Below are positions 1 through 13,594 of a stretch of 64,000 bases of DNA, piece by piece. A program made the position numbers and the translations under genes. Under the pieces are notes generated by a model. The model made no database searches. It was not told where the DNA came from and saw only the letters and a program-made list of their open reading frames with translations. Position 1 is the first letter of the stretch. Every line of letters begins with the position of its first letter. Origin of the DNA: Ostrinia nubilalis (taxonomy: Eukaryota; Arthropoda; Insecta; Lepidoptera; Crambidae); the NCBI RefSeq assembly GCF_963855985.1, contig NC_087105.1:870501-934500 (forward strand). The letters run 5' to 3'.

Positions 1-3000
1 ACATGAACATACATACATACATACATACATAGCCTGTCAAAATCATAACCCTCCTTTTGCTTTGCCGTAGTCGGGTAAAAACTTAGAAAGTAACAAAAAA
101 CTTTAAAATGGGTAGTTGAAACAGACTACAGCTAATTTTCATAGTGGACTGTACTATACGATAAACATGTCAGTCAATTTGACAACCTTTGTCGGAAACA
201 TTATTCAATGAAAATATTGTCCGAACCCTTAGTATTTCTCTTCGATAAATACATTAACACACCGTGAACCACTTTTCTTTCACGACTATAAAAATATTTT
301 AGCAATTTAATTCACAAAATCAATTGCACACATTTAAAATAAAGTTTGTTTACACTTTGACAACAATAGACTGACATGCAAGGTGACATGTCAATGAAGT
401 TTTCAGTTACTGTTGCCATTAAAAGAAATTAGTACCATTAGTTTTCCGCAACATGGCGAGGGTTTTTATGTTCCTGGTCAGGCTATACTAAAAAATACTT
501 AAAGTTACTAAAATAACTTTTGACGAAACTGAAACCGAGCAACTCGTGGGAGTTAAGAGGTCTGATCGTCACATTCCATCAGGTGATTGAGATACAGGCC
601 AAGAGCTTCCTCGTTGTGGATAAAAACAAAACATAAGCATCGATGGAATTTGGAATGAAATATGGAATGCTAACAAACAAGCACATCGCAAATATGTAAT
701 CGTACCTATTTGTTGATCGATCGATAAGATGAATTCAGTCAGTCAGTAATCGCATTTGTTTATTTTCAGTCACGAAACAAAGTTCAAGAGGTGGACTTTA
801 AAGTTATGAGTATTCACAATAACTTTTTTATCTTTCCAAAAGTTATATCCAACTTTCAGAACTTCATGCAAATATTATACATTGATTAACGGAAAGTAAC
901 TACGACATCAAGCTTTACACAGACCGTCTTATGTAACGTAAGGTGCAAGAAAAAAGTATAGTAATATGCTGTACTGACTGTACGTTTGATCTCTAACTAA
1001 ACTCTGTTTTTGCGTCAATTCAAGGTACAATCATTGACGTATCATACGCGTGTTTTATTGTTAACAAAAAGGATATACGTTATACAACAATCCAGAACCA
1101 GTTGGTCCAGTTCGTGCATTTGAAGACCGCCTAGTTACGCGGCCAGTTTTCAAGGACTATAATTATGTGTTTACGTTACAAATACATAATAACTGTTTAC
1201 TATTTCTCAACCGCAGAGAACACCGCGCGTTATGAAGTAGGAAATACTTGGTTAACTCTTATAAGTGAGCTGTGCATAAGAAAATAACAAGCGAGATGAT
1301 TATTTGAGATGATTGCCTCCAGAATTACGAAGTCATCTTCCTAAGACAATAAGTGTAAGTGTCTAATAGTAGTACACTTGATTTCAGAGTTGCACTTGCA
1401 AGCAAAACCGTACAAATGGAAAGCTAAAATCTATAGTCACTATAGTGGATAGTGGACGAACACAGTAAATGCGCGACATTCTGACGTAACAAAATGACGT
1501 AAAAAAATTTAGTCTACGAGTTCCACGATTGCACAAGTGCCCTGGAAAGGGCCTAAGTACTAAATAAAATACTTGAATTTATTCTCGTTTTTATCTTCAT
1601 GAAAAACACAACAAAACCCATCTTTCCAGGCGATCGCATGCGTCCACGCGCGGAAGTTGTAGCCATATCCTGCTGCGCCTGCGCCGGAACAATTGCAGCA
1701 ACAATCAGTTTCAGAGGTCTGCGGAAGTATCTAGCTGCTTATTTTAGGAAGGTCATGCATGATCGTTCATGGAACACCTCGGTTTTTTATAAAGACAAGA
1801 AATATGTCTTGTACCGTTTAAATCAGCGACCTCTTGAAACAATTTATCTCAATTTTATGATACTTAAAAAGGATGTCTGTTTTATGTTTGTCTAATATGT
1901 ACAGTCAGAGTTTAAACCCACCTAACAGCACCCAGAGGTTAAAAAGTTAACAAATTTAACAAAACAACGTTATTCCCTGTAACGAATATGTGTTGCGAAC
2001 TTTTTGGCTACTTTGGGTGTCACGAACTAATTTGACACTGACAGTTCAGTCCACAATACATCTGACTATACACTACTATTACAAAAATTGCATCTAGGTA
2101 TTACAACTGAACAAGATACCACAATGTATAGCTGGATGTGCAGTTGCATATAACAAGGTCAAGCGCAGCCAGAGTGAGGAAAGAATGAACGCTTTTAACT
2201 GTTGTTGCAGAAATATTATTTAACGAAATAATTCACGCCACTTGATTTCAGCGCGGCATGCAATCTTCAGGAGTTCATAACAACCCTCAGTTGAAAACTC
2301 ATAAAAACTATTTTTATTTTTGTAAGTAGGCTTTTAAACGCACTTTTACACGTACCAATATTAACCCTACCACTGCTTCGGGACAACAAATGGGACAGTG
2401 CTGAGACGAAGCAGCGCAAGAAACTCAGTCACTATTGTAAAACATACCTTTCACGCTTATTGGCGTTGGACACAATGCCATCTTTATCGATGAAGGAGTT
2501 GATGCAAAACCAAAAAGAATAAAAATACCTACAGCTACAACATACAAAGACAATACAAAAACAACACACAACAATGACGATGTAATGATAGAAGTGGCGT
2601 TATGAATGAATATTATCAATGGCCTTCATGAATATTGAAAATTAGAAACACTGACGACGAAGAGGAAGGACGATGCCATTGTTGCACATCATAAAACGTT
2701 ATTGCAACTTTACTGCGTACTTTTTAGATGATTTTATAGAGAATACTTACAATGACATAAAAGTTTAATGTGCTAATCTAAATATTGATAACAATGTGTA
2801 AACAGCAAAAGAAATTCAGACTGCAAATGTACTTTTCCAATGATGATTATATGAAACAAATATGGATAAAACTTGGAAATCTTCGAAACAGAGATTTTCA
2901 ACACAATAAACAATGGGGTAAACCTAATCTAACCACTCAGTGACGTATATTTACAGAAGGAGATAGTATCTTCAAGTCTACTAAAACAACACGGAATTTG

Positions 3001-3354
3001 TACAATGTATTTGCTATTTTCAAGGTACTATTCAAAGTTTCAGCAACAGTGAACATTCTGAATGCGTTCTTAACTATTCAAAAGGCATGTCGACTTTTTT
3101 CAATCCGCAGATTAAGAAAAAGACAGCAATACTTTCGAAGAATCAAGCGATGTAACTAGAAACCACGTTCCAAAAAGTAGGATCGCAGTCCACTGCAACT
3201 GTTGGAATGGAAACAGACGTATGCATACACAAGTAACACGACAACGTTTGTACAAGAGAAAAGAAGCTACTTCCTTTTCGCTTCAGTGGAGAGCAAGCAT
3301 TACGAGAATCATTCACATAGACATGTTAATCAGCAGTACAGAACGTGGCTAGAC
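1..3354. other. AT-rich intergenic stretch, no gene recognised
   Basis: Positions 1-31 are a short ACAT microsatellite. Around 1530-1590 there is a short fragment (AAAGGGCCTAAGTAC followed by AATAAAATACTTGAATTT) that recurs in similar form near 43735-43785 and looks like the 3' end of a retroelement. The rest has no open frame with recognisable protein features and no splice-site pattern I could join into a gene. A 98-codon open frame at 1599-1895 (+) resembles nothing I recognise and is probably chance. Confidence 0.5.
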
Positions 3355-3568
3355 TATAGTCTGGTCCGGGACCACGTAGAATTTTGTCCAATGACCCCAA
3401 GCTACCCATCCTTATCGCTCGCGCATAATTATGTTGCTGTCGCGCTCGCCCACTCACTGCGGGCGCCCCTCGCACAGTCGTGACAGCAATATAATTACGC
3501 GCGAGCGAAAAGGATGGGTAGCTTGGGGTCATTGGACAAAATTCTACGTGCTCCCGGACCAGACTATA
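3355..3568. mobile_element. Fold-back MITE, family P (TATAGTCTGG subtype), full length
   Basis: A near-perfect palindrome about 214 bp long. Its ends read TATAGTCTGGTCC...GGACCAGACTATA, and each arm contains the block CCAATGACCCCAAGCTACCC or its complement. It has no coding capacity. At least 13 full or partial copies of this family occur in the window, so it is called family P here. Both arms carry open frames (for example 3202-3706) that are artefacts of the palindrome. Confidence 0.9.
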
Positions 3569-6500
3569 GAGAGTGCAAGAGCTAATAGACTCACACAACA
3601 CGGCACTTACACGGCTCCTCGACCTCTAAGTTGCCGTGCCTCAGCTTCAGGCTCAGTCTACCGACTACTTCGTGGCCTGTGGAACACAAGTTTTATCTCA
3701 TTTTAAAGACAGACATACAAAACCGACTGATTTATTTCTGATGGACATTCTGTTCACATCACGTCACCAGTCTCGGACATGCCGATGATTTTACACAGAA
3801 ATCTTTCGTTTGCAAAAAAAGAGAAGTTACTGTTATTACATTTAAAAGATAAATTCTAGTATTAACAAAATTATGGAGACATGATATCTGATGGCTACCA
3901 CCCACAAGATAGGGTACAACAGCACAAGAAAGCTCGAATATCAGCTTTATTGAAAATTATGCTAAGGTGTCACGAATGCGGATGGTGCTGCCAGTGATCG
4001 CAATAATTCTTTCCGATATGAACTTCAAGAATACTCTAAGTAGATCTGATATCCAGTCATCCGATATCCTGATAGTATAGCAATAGGTAGAGTTCAGCTA
4101 CATTTACAAATACAGGTGCAGAACCACAAAGAGTGATAAGAAAGTAAACACTAAGTAATAGATAATTGCAAATCGTCTTAATAAACAAAAACACAATTAA
4201 TATGCTGATAAGAATTGGCTACAATAATATTGATGAAAACATTTCTGAATGTCAGACAATAATTGGACGGATTCTTTTGGCATCCGTAGTCGTAGTCATT
4301 GTACATACGTTTGACCTCCCATTTGAGGCCTATGCCCTAATTGATGTATTGTGTGCTGCAATAGTAAACTGATTGATCAATTTGGACCGATTGCACTTTA
4401 TCCAATTCTATCGAAAACCACAAATCTTTTACTTTTTTTAATGGAATTTGTCATATGCATTGGAAAAACCTAAAAAGAAATACTGAAAATTAAGGCCCAT
4501 TATGATTACGAAATAAGACCTAGTTTCAATTCCAATAACTAGATGAATTACAGATTTAAATCCATTCTTATCTATTGATCAAACTAAAAAGACAAAGGCC
4601 AAAGATCTAGGTTGGAATCCATGTTATGCGGAAATAAGGAATCAAGGCCAATCACACCTCATGGTTTGGCTTGGGCGTTAACAAGGTTTCATATTAGCAA
4701 TACCGTAGAACTTGCCAAGGAGATGTAACGGAAGTTCAAGACAGTACCGTCTGGAATCATAATCTTCCATGATCAATTATGTTCCTAATATCATTGGCAA
4801 TAATGCCGCGAATGATAAAATTGGCAAACACCTTGAGAAAACATCTAGGTTTGGGCACATTGGGAATGGAAGCAGAAGCTGTGGCGCTTGAATTCAGCAG
4901 ATAGGTAAAAGGCCGATTAGATTGATTTTCGAATTATACGAATATGATTCATGTGACAATATTGACAAGTCCGATATCGCGTTGCATGAGACACGCAGTC
5001 AGCGTGACAGCACCTGGCGGAGCACCAACAATTAGGTAATGTCAATAACCTAGAACTGGCCGCTTGCCAATTTGTGGGCGTTCATAGAAAATATTTATTT
5101 CCGATTTATTTGCATACCGGTGCAGCAAGTCTGCCTAGGGGCTATTGTTGGAACCAGGTAAGAATCGGATTAGAAAGCTCATGATTACTTGTAGTATATT
5201 TTAATGCTTCTGCTATGACGCTTTTATCTTAACTTCCTGAAACTGTTTATTTGCTGGAAAAGTAATTTTTGTCACTTTGGGGATGCAAAGATCCCACCGC
5301 CGCTCGACTATTGTGGTGAGACCACTCGTAACACAAGCTCATTTAGCTTAACACGAGGGGCTAACGGGACTATCAGTAATTTGGGCAATACAAATTGCTA
5401 ATAATTTTAAAAAATATTTTACAAAAAATTTTTGGGACTCATTTGACGTGGTGATAACTTAACTTAGCGACACTTAACACCAATGCTAACAGTTTAAGAA
5501 GCAAGGCATTAATTAGTATCAATTAAATTGCATCAAGATTTGCCTAAAGATGTTGATTGATAAGATTTAGCGAACATTGTTCATGTTTGCCAGGTAATGA
5601 GATCACCTTTGCGGTGAGCATCACCCGATGTGCCTATTTGAAGAAGGCCAAACAACTCGTGACGTAAATTGAAAAACTTTTACCCGCAACACGAGCAGCC
5701 ACTACGCCCACCGACTCTTTTGCATGGGAGACTCAACGTTTCTACTTTTTAACGTTTTATAGCATTTGCCACCGCGCCTAGGCTATCATCACGCTAGGTC
5801 CGTTGTTATCGCTTTGTATCCAGCCAGATTTATTGGGTCAGTCCATGTCATACACTCATAGATCGCCGTCAGCTGCGTCGCTGGCACGTAATACAGGCAC
5901 GTCACGCGAGTGACACACATCTCTCTCGCTAATATTCTTGTCGAACATTCGCACTAAGCTCACGTGCGATGGGATATAAAACCCGAAGTATATGGCATAC
6001 ATTACACATTACACAGAGCAGCGGATGTTTAGGCATGCACGCGTCACTTTGCGAATGATAATGCACGCTAATCGTTGATTTAAAACAGGGAAAGGCTTTC
6101 TGAATCGTTGATGTTGCTACTCTGGCTGGATATACGAGTAGAAGAATCAACTTTCAAGAAAGTTTTCTTTTTGACCCAATGAATCTTCTAGGTTCTAAAT
6201 CTTAGCAAGTATGAAACAAAAACCTTTGCCTTTGAACGTGCTGTATGAAATTGTTATGACTGTCGACTTACGACATTCTTTCTAGGCTTGGTAGATTCTG
6301 CAATTCTAGTAATTTATCTAGCACGTTTCCATCCATTGCTCCTAATGCATATTTAACTTCCATCGGGCCTACAAGGCCGGCAGCCCGAGCATTCCGAGCG
6401 CCGACACTCGGTAAGGAATGGGCCATACTACCTGGCTAAGGCAAGGTCGACTGGTAGAGCTTTTTGTGGGCTGTTGAAATCCGGATGAAGATTTTGATCT

Positions 6501-9500
6501 AGGTATTCAGTATTAGTTAGGTTCTCATTATTGGTATGCTTCTCATTAAACGTTCTAGTATTTGAACTGGCAGATATCTGATGCCAAGGATAGATGATGT
6601 ATAAGATACATTTCTAGTTTCCTATTTATTGTCTGCCCAAGATCTAAGGCATATTGTGGGATAGCCTTATCATTATTGCTTTCCCTTCAATTCCGATGTA
6701 ATTAATATCAAATTATTCATGAAAATAAGTCATTCCAATGTAATCCTTCGTAAGTCTTTATTTCTCACGCCAAAGTTTTTCCGATTACGTATTCCATCCT
6801 TTGGCAACGATTCGGCTCTCCCGGTGGAATAATAATACAGAAACACATTAATCATCTATACCAAAATACTCGAATCAATCTGAACATAACTCAAGGATTG
6901 GTTTCACGCGTTCAACGCATTTGCGTTCTGGCATCGAATCAAAAGCACGAGAATGTTTGAGTGAGATAATAAAAGATTTTATATGAAAGGTTCGGTTTGG
7001 CTAATTTGTGTAAGTACGAGAGAAACGTACTGCCAAACCAACACGATCAGCCTGTTTGCGATGGCGACGGCGATCAATGCATTTTAGTCTGATCGCCATC
7101 GCCATGATGGGTATTAAATGAATTAACAAGGAACACGTTCATTTTACAACTAAAAGACTTAGCGATTTTATCCACTGCACTTTGAACGTGTATGGTGTGA
7201 ACGTTGTATGGTTTCCTAAAATGGGTCAAAGATTTGGATAGCGCCATTTTCTTGCCGGTTATCGGATTATAAGTTCAAAGCTGCTTAAAACGGTTATACT
7301 TACTAATAAATTCTGAAGAATTCTAGTTTTTGAACTTTTTGATACGTATTTTAAGTCAAAAGGCATCTGTCTGTGTAATAATAAAACGATAAAAGGGTTA
7401 ATTCTACTTTATCTTACAGAAAATACTATACAACTTATACTATATTAAAAAAATAAAAACTACATATAACTAATATTAATCAAATGGCATACTACTTCCG
7501 CGTATTTAGGAAATACCGGACTAATTCTTCCGTGACAAAAGTTAATAAATCAGCGTATATCGCTATGATAAGACGTTTGACTTTTCGGCAATCGTTATCA
7601 ATCAACTTTTGTGATCAACGGATCAAAAAGCAAGTAGGACTCTCTTTTTGCGAGTCATCGAATACTAATACGTATTTTCAAATGACACAAACATCTAAAA
7701 ATGGTGCCTACATGGGTATTGGTAAGTTTCTACTGCGTGCGTCCGGGAAATGAAAGCAAATAGGCCTATGATTTCAATAGCTAGTGTACACACACACACG
7801 AACTACTTAGTCGATGCTAAATGGTCTCTAATGGCGTAATGAGTTTGAAGACTTGTCGCAGACCGCAAGGTTTGTAAATACAATACAAAGAAAACTTAAA
7901 ACGTAAAAAGGTAATGAATAAGTATGATTGTGTTAATTCCCGTTTTCATTAGGGTAACAAAGATATAGGACGACGGAAAATAAAGGAAAACACTGACCCT
8001 TTATGCAGTTTTAACAAGTGTGATTTTCCAATAATAAGCATCTTCTGATGCTGTCAACAGCACGTTAAGGTCATGCGAGGATTAATTAAAACCATACAGG
8101 CAGATAATGAGGAAAATAAATTATAAAACCTTTTTAAACATATGGCTGGAGATGCTAAAAGGTCAACCAACTTGCAGGGTCAAAGATATTTTCGGAATAT
8201 GCCCTACGTAAATGTTAAGTATACATAAAGGTGAAAATTATGCTCAGCGTGGGTGAAATGGCGTAGGTCATGCCAAACTTTAACTGTGAGTACTGAGATG
8301 AGAGATGTAGATAACCAAAATCGATACAAATGGATGAGCAGAACTTTTTCAAAATTAAAAACATATAAATCAACAGATAATGCAACCTGCTTACGTAAAT
8401 AGTGAAAACAGTATCCCACTAAGTTACAATTACCTATCTTGCTCACATAATGTAAACCAGCTGATAGACAATGCAATGGTTTAACAGATAACATTATGAA
8501 ATAAAATTCAGTCAGAATTCAGAAATATTCTTCACCATCTTATCTGTAAAACAATAATTTGCAAACTTACAATGAAGAAATTGAATTTAAAAACCACACA
8601 TTTCATGAAATGCATCACTGGCAAAAGTTACATTTAAAAGATCAAATTTCAATCTGTGTGTGAAATAAGTAGGCTGTTATGTAATCATGGGCCATGGTTA
8701 AAATTTGGCTATTAAAAAAAACTACCTGAGTCTTGCATTGTTCAAGGAAGATAAGAAGTACTCAAGACTTATCAATAAAGCTACTGTTGGAAATAACTCA
8801 GGTAGTCACATAAAACAATAAAATGTTAATAACTTTTTTGAATAATACATTTTTATCATAATTTTGGCTTTTCTGTAGTCATACACAGTGGCCAGCACTT
8901 ATATTGATATTAATCAGGCTTAGTAGTTTGCCTTGGGCAGTCTTAGCCTGAATGATTTGATTCCTTTCTTTTGTGTGACCATGATCCCAGATGTTTCAAG
9001 TATAAAGGTTCTTATTAGAGCTATTGCCTATTGAAAGCAATGTACAGTCAGCCAAAACCACCATATTTATAGCAAAATATCACCTATCACCATTAAATAG
9101 GTGATTCTGTGTTTAGTTTAGTTATCTTGATTGAGTTGCTGTCTGTACCTTTTGTTTCTTTGTTAACCTTGGTAGTCTGATTTTAATCCAGTCCAGTCAA
9201 TCTCTTAAGTATGTATATTCTGAGCATTATCAGCTGGATCAAGTCTACAGAAAAACATTTGGTATGGGAAAATAGATGTTGCATAGATCCATTACCCAGT
9301 GTTATCAGGATTATTGTGTTATCATTTATGTTGCAAGATTTAGAAGCTAATAGAAGTAATAAGTTCAAGATAACATAATTTACTAAGGCTATAAATTAAA
9401 GATAAAGGCTACTAACTTGATATGAAATCTACAGATCTTGAAAAGAATATTTTGTTGTTTTGAAATGAATTGTATTACATTATCAGACTTAAAACCATTT

Positions 9501-10825
9501 CATTCAGTTGAAGACAACAAACAATAAGTCATCATTCATAAATCATTGACCTGTTCCTAATTAAATAACAAAGAAGTTTTGGATGTCATCAACAATTTTT
9601 ACAGCTGTTATTAACATAGGTATGTATGTTAATAAGGTGGTATCGAAACATGAATTATTGTGGATAATATAATCAATGAGTCTCGCAAATGGTTCGGCTT
9701 GTGCAACTGTGCATAAACACATGCCACAGTGAACTCTATGTGTTATAATGGTATCATTAAAATGTATTTCGGTGAGTGATTGACTATGTAGTATGTCCAG
9801 GGCCTACTTACATACATAGTTTACATTCTTTTTTTGGGGCTAAGTTATTCCTCTAAACATTTAAGTCAAGAATATGAAGACATGTCACAGGAAATGCACC
9901 TTAATTGTCACTGATAAATAAAAATAAAAATATTGCTGAATGTCCTCCTAAAGACAGATTGCAATAAAATGAGGAAAAAAACATTTAAGTCATATATTTT
10001 TGCTGTCAACACAACTAGAAGAAGAAGTCATTTTTTTTCTGGAGTAAGCCAGATTAAGACAATCAGAGTAAATATGTGCAACAATTATTATAAACAGTGC
10101 AAATAGAAAAAATATTTATAAAATCAAATGCATTATGAAACTATGCATATGTGAAAGATACTGAAAGGAATCATACAATTATTATACTCAATTGTGTTTA
10201 TAAATAAAAATAAACTAAAATCTTCAGCATTGTAAATGAAACTAGTTTCTAATGTGTGTTACTCCTCTAGTACTAAGTTTAATTAATGTCTTCAAACAAG
10301 CAGATACCAATTAGAGGTAATTAGCATCACAGGCTGCACATTCATGTCACAAGCCAGGGTACAGTTACAGCCTGTCTTAGAACCACATTTAATAGTAAAT
10401 TTTGACTAAATTGCTATGCACTATGTAATATTATTTCAGACTATGTAATATTTTACTTACAAGAAAAAATGTAAATTAATTTATTGTAAAATTTAAAGAA
10501 CAACAAAACACAAGTTAAAAGAAACTTTGACATAAAATATTCTTATTACATCATGTGAATACTAAATAAGAATGACTGTGCATTCTAAAATTCTTTCGAA
10601 GAAATTGAGATTTCATTGTTAGATAGTTAAAAGTTTTACAATGAAGTAAATAATAGGTGATATTTGTAGATCTGAAAGTGATGTTTTAAAAAGACAGTAC
10701 TAAAAAATTTTTTAAGTTGCAAGTAATGTTATTGTTTGAATGATAACAAAGCTATAAAATTTCTATTGGGAACAAATTGCCAGCAGAGCTCTGTGACTAG
10801 CAAATATTAAATAGATACTTCTTAC
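3569..10825. other. AT-rich intergenic stretch with one SINE fragment, no gene recognised
   Basis: More than 7 kb of AT-rich DNA without a recognisable gene. The open frames (up to 96 codons) are short and of low complexity. Small hairpins occur, for example ACTACCTGAGT with its complement at about 8723-8806, and GATCGCCATCGCCA-type arms near 7060-7105. If the candidate first exons at 10.9-11.3 kb are real, this stretch may be the large first intron of a minus-strand gene that continues to the left of the window. Confidence 0.4.
5285..5425 (+). mobile_element. tRNA-derived SINE fragment (family S)
   Basis: The segment matches the body and tail of the SINE at 61185-61384, with shared words such as GGGGCTAACGGGACTAT and ACCACTCGTAACACAAGC. 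It ends in an A-rich run. No open frame. It serves as an uninterrupted relative of the copy split at 36474-40760. Confidence 0.65.
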
Positions 10826-10947
10826 CATAAGCAGTGCAAAGTACAACACGTCTTGAGTGCTAAAGTGAACAGTAATTATGGCAATACGACGCACATAACC
10901 TCCGCGAGACACTGTTCACATAATTATTAAAACAAAAACATGAATAC

Positions 10948-10986
10948 CTGAATCGAGGCTCCTGTCCACGCCCCCAGTCATTTTCA
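10948..10986 (-). CDS. Candidate small exon of an unknown minus-strand gene
   Basis: On the minus strand a possible 3' splice site (AACAATAG) precedes TGAAAATGACTGGGGGC, and the segment ends at a GTATTC donor. Read with the preceding candidate exon (11220-11274) it continues in frame and gives VKMTGGVDRSLDS. Alternatively its internal ATG at 10981 is itself a start codon. No family was recognised. A possible further exon at 10826-10859 has a good GTAAGA donor, but its phase does not give a convincing protein. This is a guess from splice-like signals and local base composition. Confidence 0.22.
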
Positions 10987-11219
10987 CTATTGTTTGACGA
11001 CGTTAGTTTCACTTTAAAGCCACTGGCGGGAAACACACTTCAATCCTGGCCGACCAGCACCGTAATCCAGGCAGCAAATATAAAAAGAACCCAGTTTCAA
11101 TGTCACTGAGGTAACACGAGGGTAACTTGCGAGTTTAGGACGACCGTCAGCTCGCAGCCGTTGCCGCGATGCACTAACGAATTGCGCGCCCTACACAATA
11201 ATATTGCAACTTTATTTAC

Positions 11220-11274
11220 CTTCTCCCTCATGGAAATTAGATTCTTGGTGTTTATGTCCTTCGATATCAGCCAT
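11220..11274 (-). CDS. Candidate first coding exon of an unknown minus-strand gene
   Basis: An ATG in good context (GAACATGG) opens MADIEGHKHQESNFHEGE and runs to a GTAAAT splice donor, leaving one base of a codon. The neighbourhood (about 10850-11200) is richer in CpG than the surrounding DNA, as expected near a promoter. The rest of the gene would lie to the left, possibly outside the window. I do not recognise the protein. It may be non-coding. Confidence 0.3.
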
Positions 11275-11714
11275 GTTCAATTTATTTATTTCGAGACTTG
11301 ACTGAACATAGCGAACAAAATTTTTCCAACACGACGCAAGATGACAAACTTCATAGAAAAAAAATACGTGTCACTTGTCAAATTACGGTGTTGCAAACTT
11401 AATTCTAATTTTCCTACTATTATTTTTAATACCTCAATACTTTTATAATTTTTATCATCCTGAGCTTCATGAACCCCATCCAATACTCTTTAGGTACATT
11501 TCATTAGGTTATTGAATACTGAAAAAACTGTTAAAATAATTAACAGTCCAAAAATGGTAGAAAAAGTTCACCTTTTAGAATGTTTGTGGCAAAAAGAAAA
11601 CTAGTAACACTGTCTGCATCTGTCAATACTCTAGTGCTGCGATAAAAGTTATTTTATCGATAGCTAATATCGACGTTATTACAACAAATTGCCTTGTCCT
11701 TGAGACTACGTCTA

Positions 11715-12817
11715 CAGTGTGAGTCACGTTAAAGTGTACATATGAAAATAGATGAAACTAGACCTATTTTTATCGACAAAAAAGAGGTCAAAAAATTTTT
11801 GCGATTTTTTTTAAATTTTTTATAGAATTTTTTTTCTTCCAATTTCTTATTGTAAAGAAAACGTAATAACTTTTAAACTAAGCGGTATATCCTGATAAAA
11901 TAAAAACAGTAATAATGCTAAATAACAGACGATACTAAAAAAATACACAAAATACACAAAAAAGGCCAACAAATAATAAAAAATGATAATTTTTGAAAAA
12001 AATCTGCTTTTATTTTCGTGTTTTTTTGGTTATTTGATAAATTTCTCCAAAAAATGCCCGTTGAACCGGTGGTTTTTATTACTTTGTATTATTCTATATC
12101 GTATTACCTTCGTAAAACAAAAAATCGCATGTCTCTATACCTATCACAACGTTTGCAATGATCGTTTGAACTAAGCCTCTCCGGGCGCGCCATTCAACGC
12201 TTCGTTAACAACGAAACTGAAAATGGCTCTAGATTTGTAATTTTGATAAAAACAAGTTAGATTTCAAATAAAAACAAAAGATTTCAAAGTAAAATAAGCA
12301 TTTTAGTTAAAATTAAAATTGTCTCTACCTGTAGCGGAGAATAATGTTGTGGCAGGCCTTTGTTCAAACGATCATAGCAAATGTTGTGATAGAGATAGAG
12401 ACATGCGATTTTTGGTTTTACAAAGATAATACGATAAAGAATAATACAAAGTAATAAAAACCACCTGTTATAAGGGCATTTTTTGGAAAAATTTATCAAA
12501 TAACCAAAAAAACGCGAATTTAAAAGCAGATTTTTTTCAAAAAGTATCATTTTTTATTCTTTGTTGGCATTTTTTGTGTATTTTATGTATTTTTTTAGTA
12601 TTGCCTGTTATTTAGCATTATTACTGTTTTTATTTTATCAGGATATACCTCTTAGTTTAAAAGTTATTACGTTTTCTTTACAATAAGTAAATGGAAGAAA
12701 AAAAATTCTATAAAAAAATTAAAAAAAAACTCAAAAAATTTTGACCTCTTTTTTGTCGATAAAAATAGGTCTAGTTTCATCTATTTTCAAATGTACACTT
12801 TAACGTGGCTCACACTG
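11715..12817. mobile_element. 1.1-kb palindromic TIR element with TA target site
   Basis: Ends are CAGTGTGAGTCACGTTAAAG on the left and the near-complement on the right, flanked by TA on both sides. The arms are roughly 450 bp each and near-complementary; for example, the word CTTTACAATAAG appears inverted across the centre. The two open frames of 63 and 88 codons inside the arms are mirror images of each other and are not genes. The TA flank and terminal CAGTG suggest a Tc1/mariner-type non-autonomous element. Confidence 0.8.
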
Positions 12818-13594
12818 TATACTAAACAAATAAACGCCCATTCTCCGCACATTGTTTTGTTTCGGCAGTTGCAGATAAGATAGCCAGTTCCTCTGTAGTT
12901 GAGGATTCCGAGCCGAGTGAAGCTCGCTTTTCTACCTTCCACCTAATCATCAGTTTCCATGAGGTAAGATGCAGGTGAAGGGCAAGAGATTCCTTGTTGT
13001 GGTTAAAAAAACGTATCCCAATTATAAATAAATAAATCCTTTATTTAGCCAAGGTTACAACTTAGTATTTAGTGGTCCCTGAACTAGGTTACACCTGTCT
13101 CTTGGGGACTGGAGTACGAGGCTTAAAATTAAATGGCTTTGGCGTTGATGATTAGAATGATTACTAATTTTTATAACGTTGTCATATTATTATTGTAAAG
13201 AAAAAAGATATTTTGTATTTTGGTATTGTATTGCCTATTCAGGCTCCAAAACTACAGGATTGATTTGAAAAATTCTTTCACAAGAAATAATTATCAATAT
13301 TTTTTTCTAAAGAACAAAAATAATATTTTTTTACTAAATACCTATCATCTACCCATGCGAAGCCGGGGGGCGCCCGGGCGGGCCACTATAACTTAAATAA
13401 TAAAAAGAAAAAAAAAACCTTGCCCTTTTCTAAATATTTTTAATACACACACCTTTTTTTAAAATTAAATTTCATCGATATTTTTAGTTGGGATTAGCTG
13501 TACACCACACACCACTACATCTGTGACTCAGGTGTCAAATTTCCTTTCCAAAATATTGCATTTATTTTAATTGTTTGTGAATAAAACTAAGAAA
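12818..13594. other. Upstream region of PDCL3, with a retroelement tail
   Basis: Contains a fragment at about 13025-13125 (TTATTTAGCCAAGGTTACAA, ACACCTGTCTCTTGGGGACT) that recurs inverted at about 24600-24690. This is probably the 3' end of a LINE or SINE. The 5' UTR and promoter of PDCL3 should lie in the last few hundred bases, but no clear core promoter motif was identified. Confidence 0.5.

Noticed and set aside
4166..4372. 68-codon plus frame with a hydrophobic stretch
   Set aside because: No splice signals, homology or regulatory context; consistent with chance in AT-rich DNA.
10826..10859. Third small exon after the candidate exons at 10.9-11.3 kb
   Set aside because: Good GTAAGA donor, but the only phase compatible with the preceding exon gives an implausible Cys-rich peptide; left unannotated.
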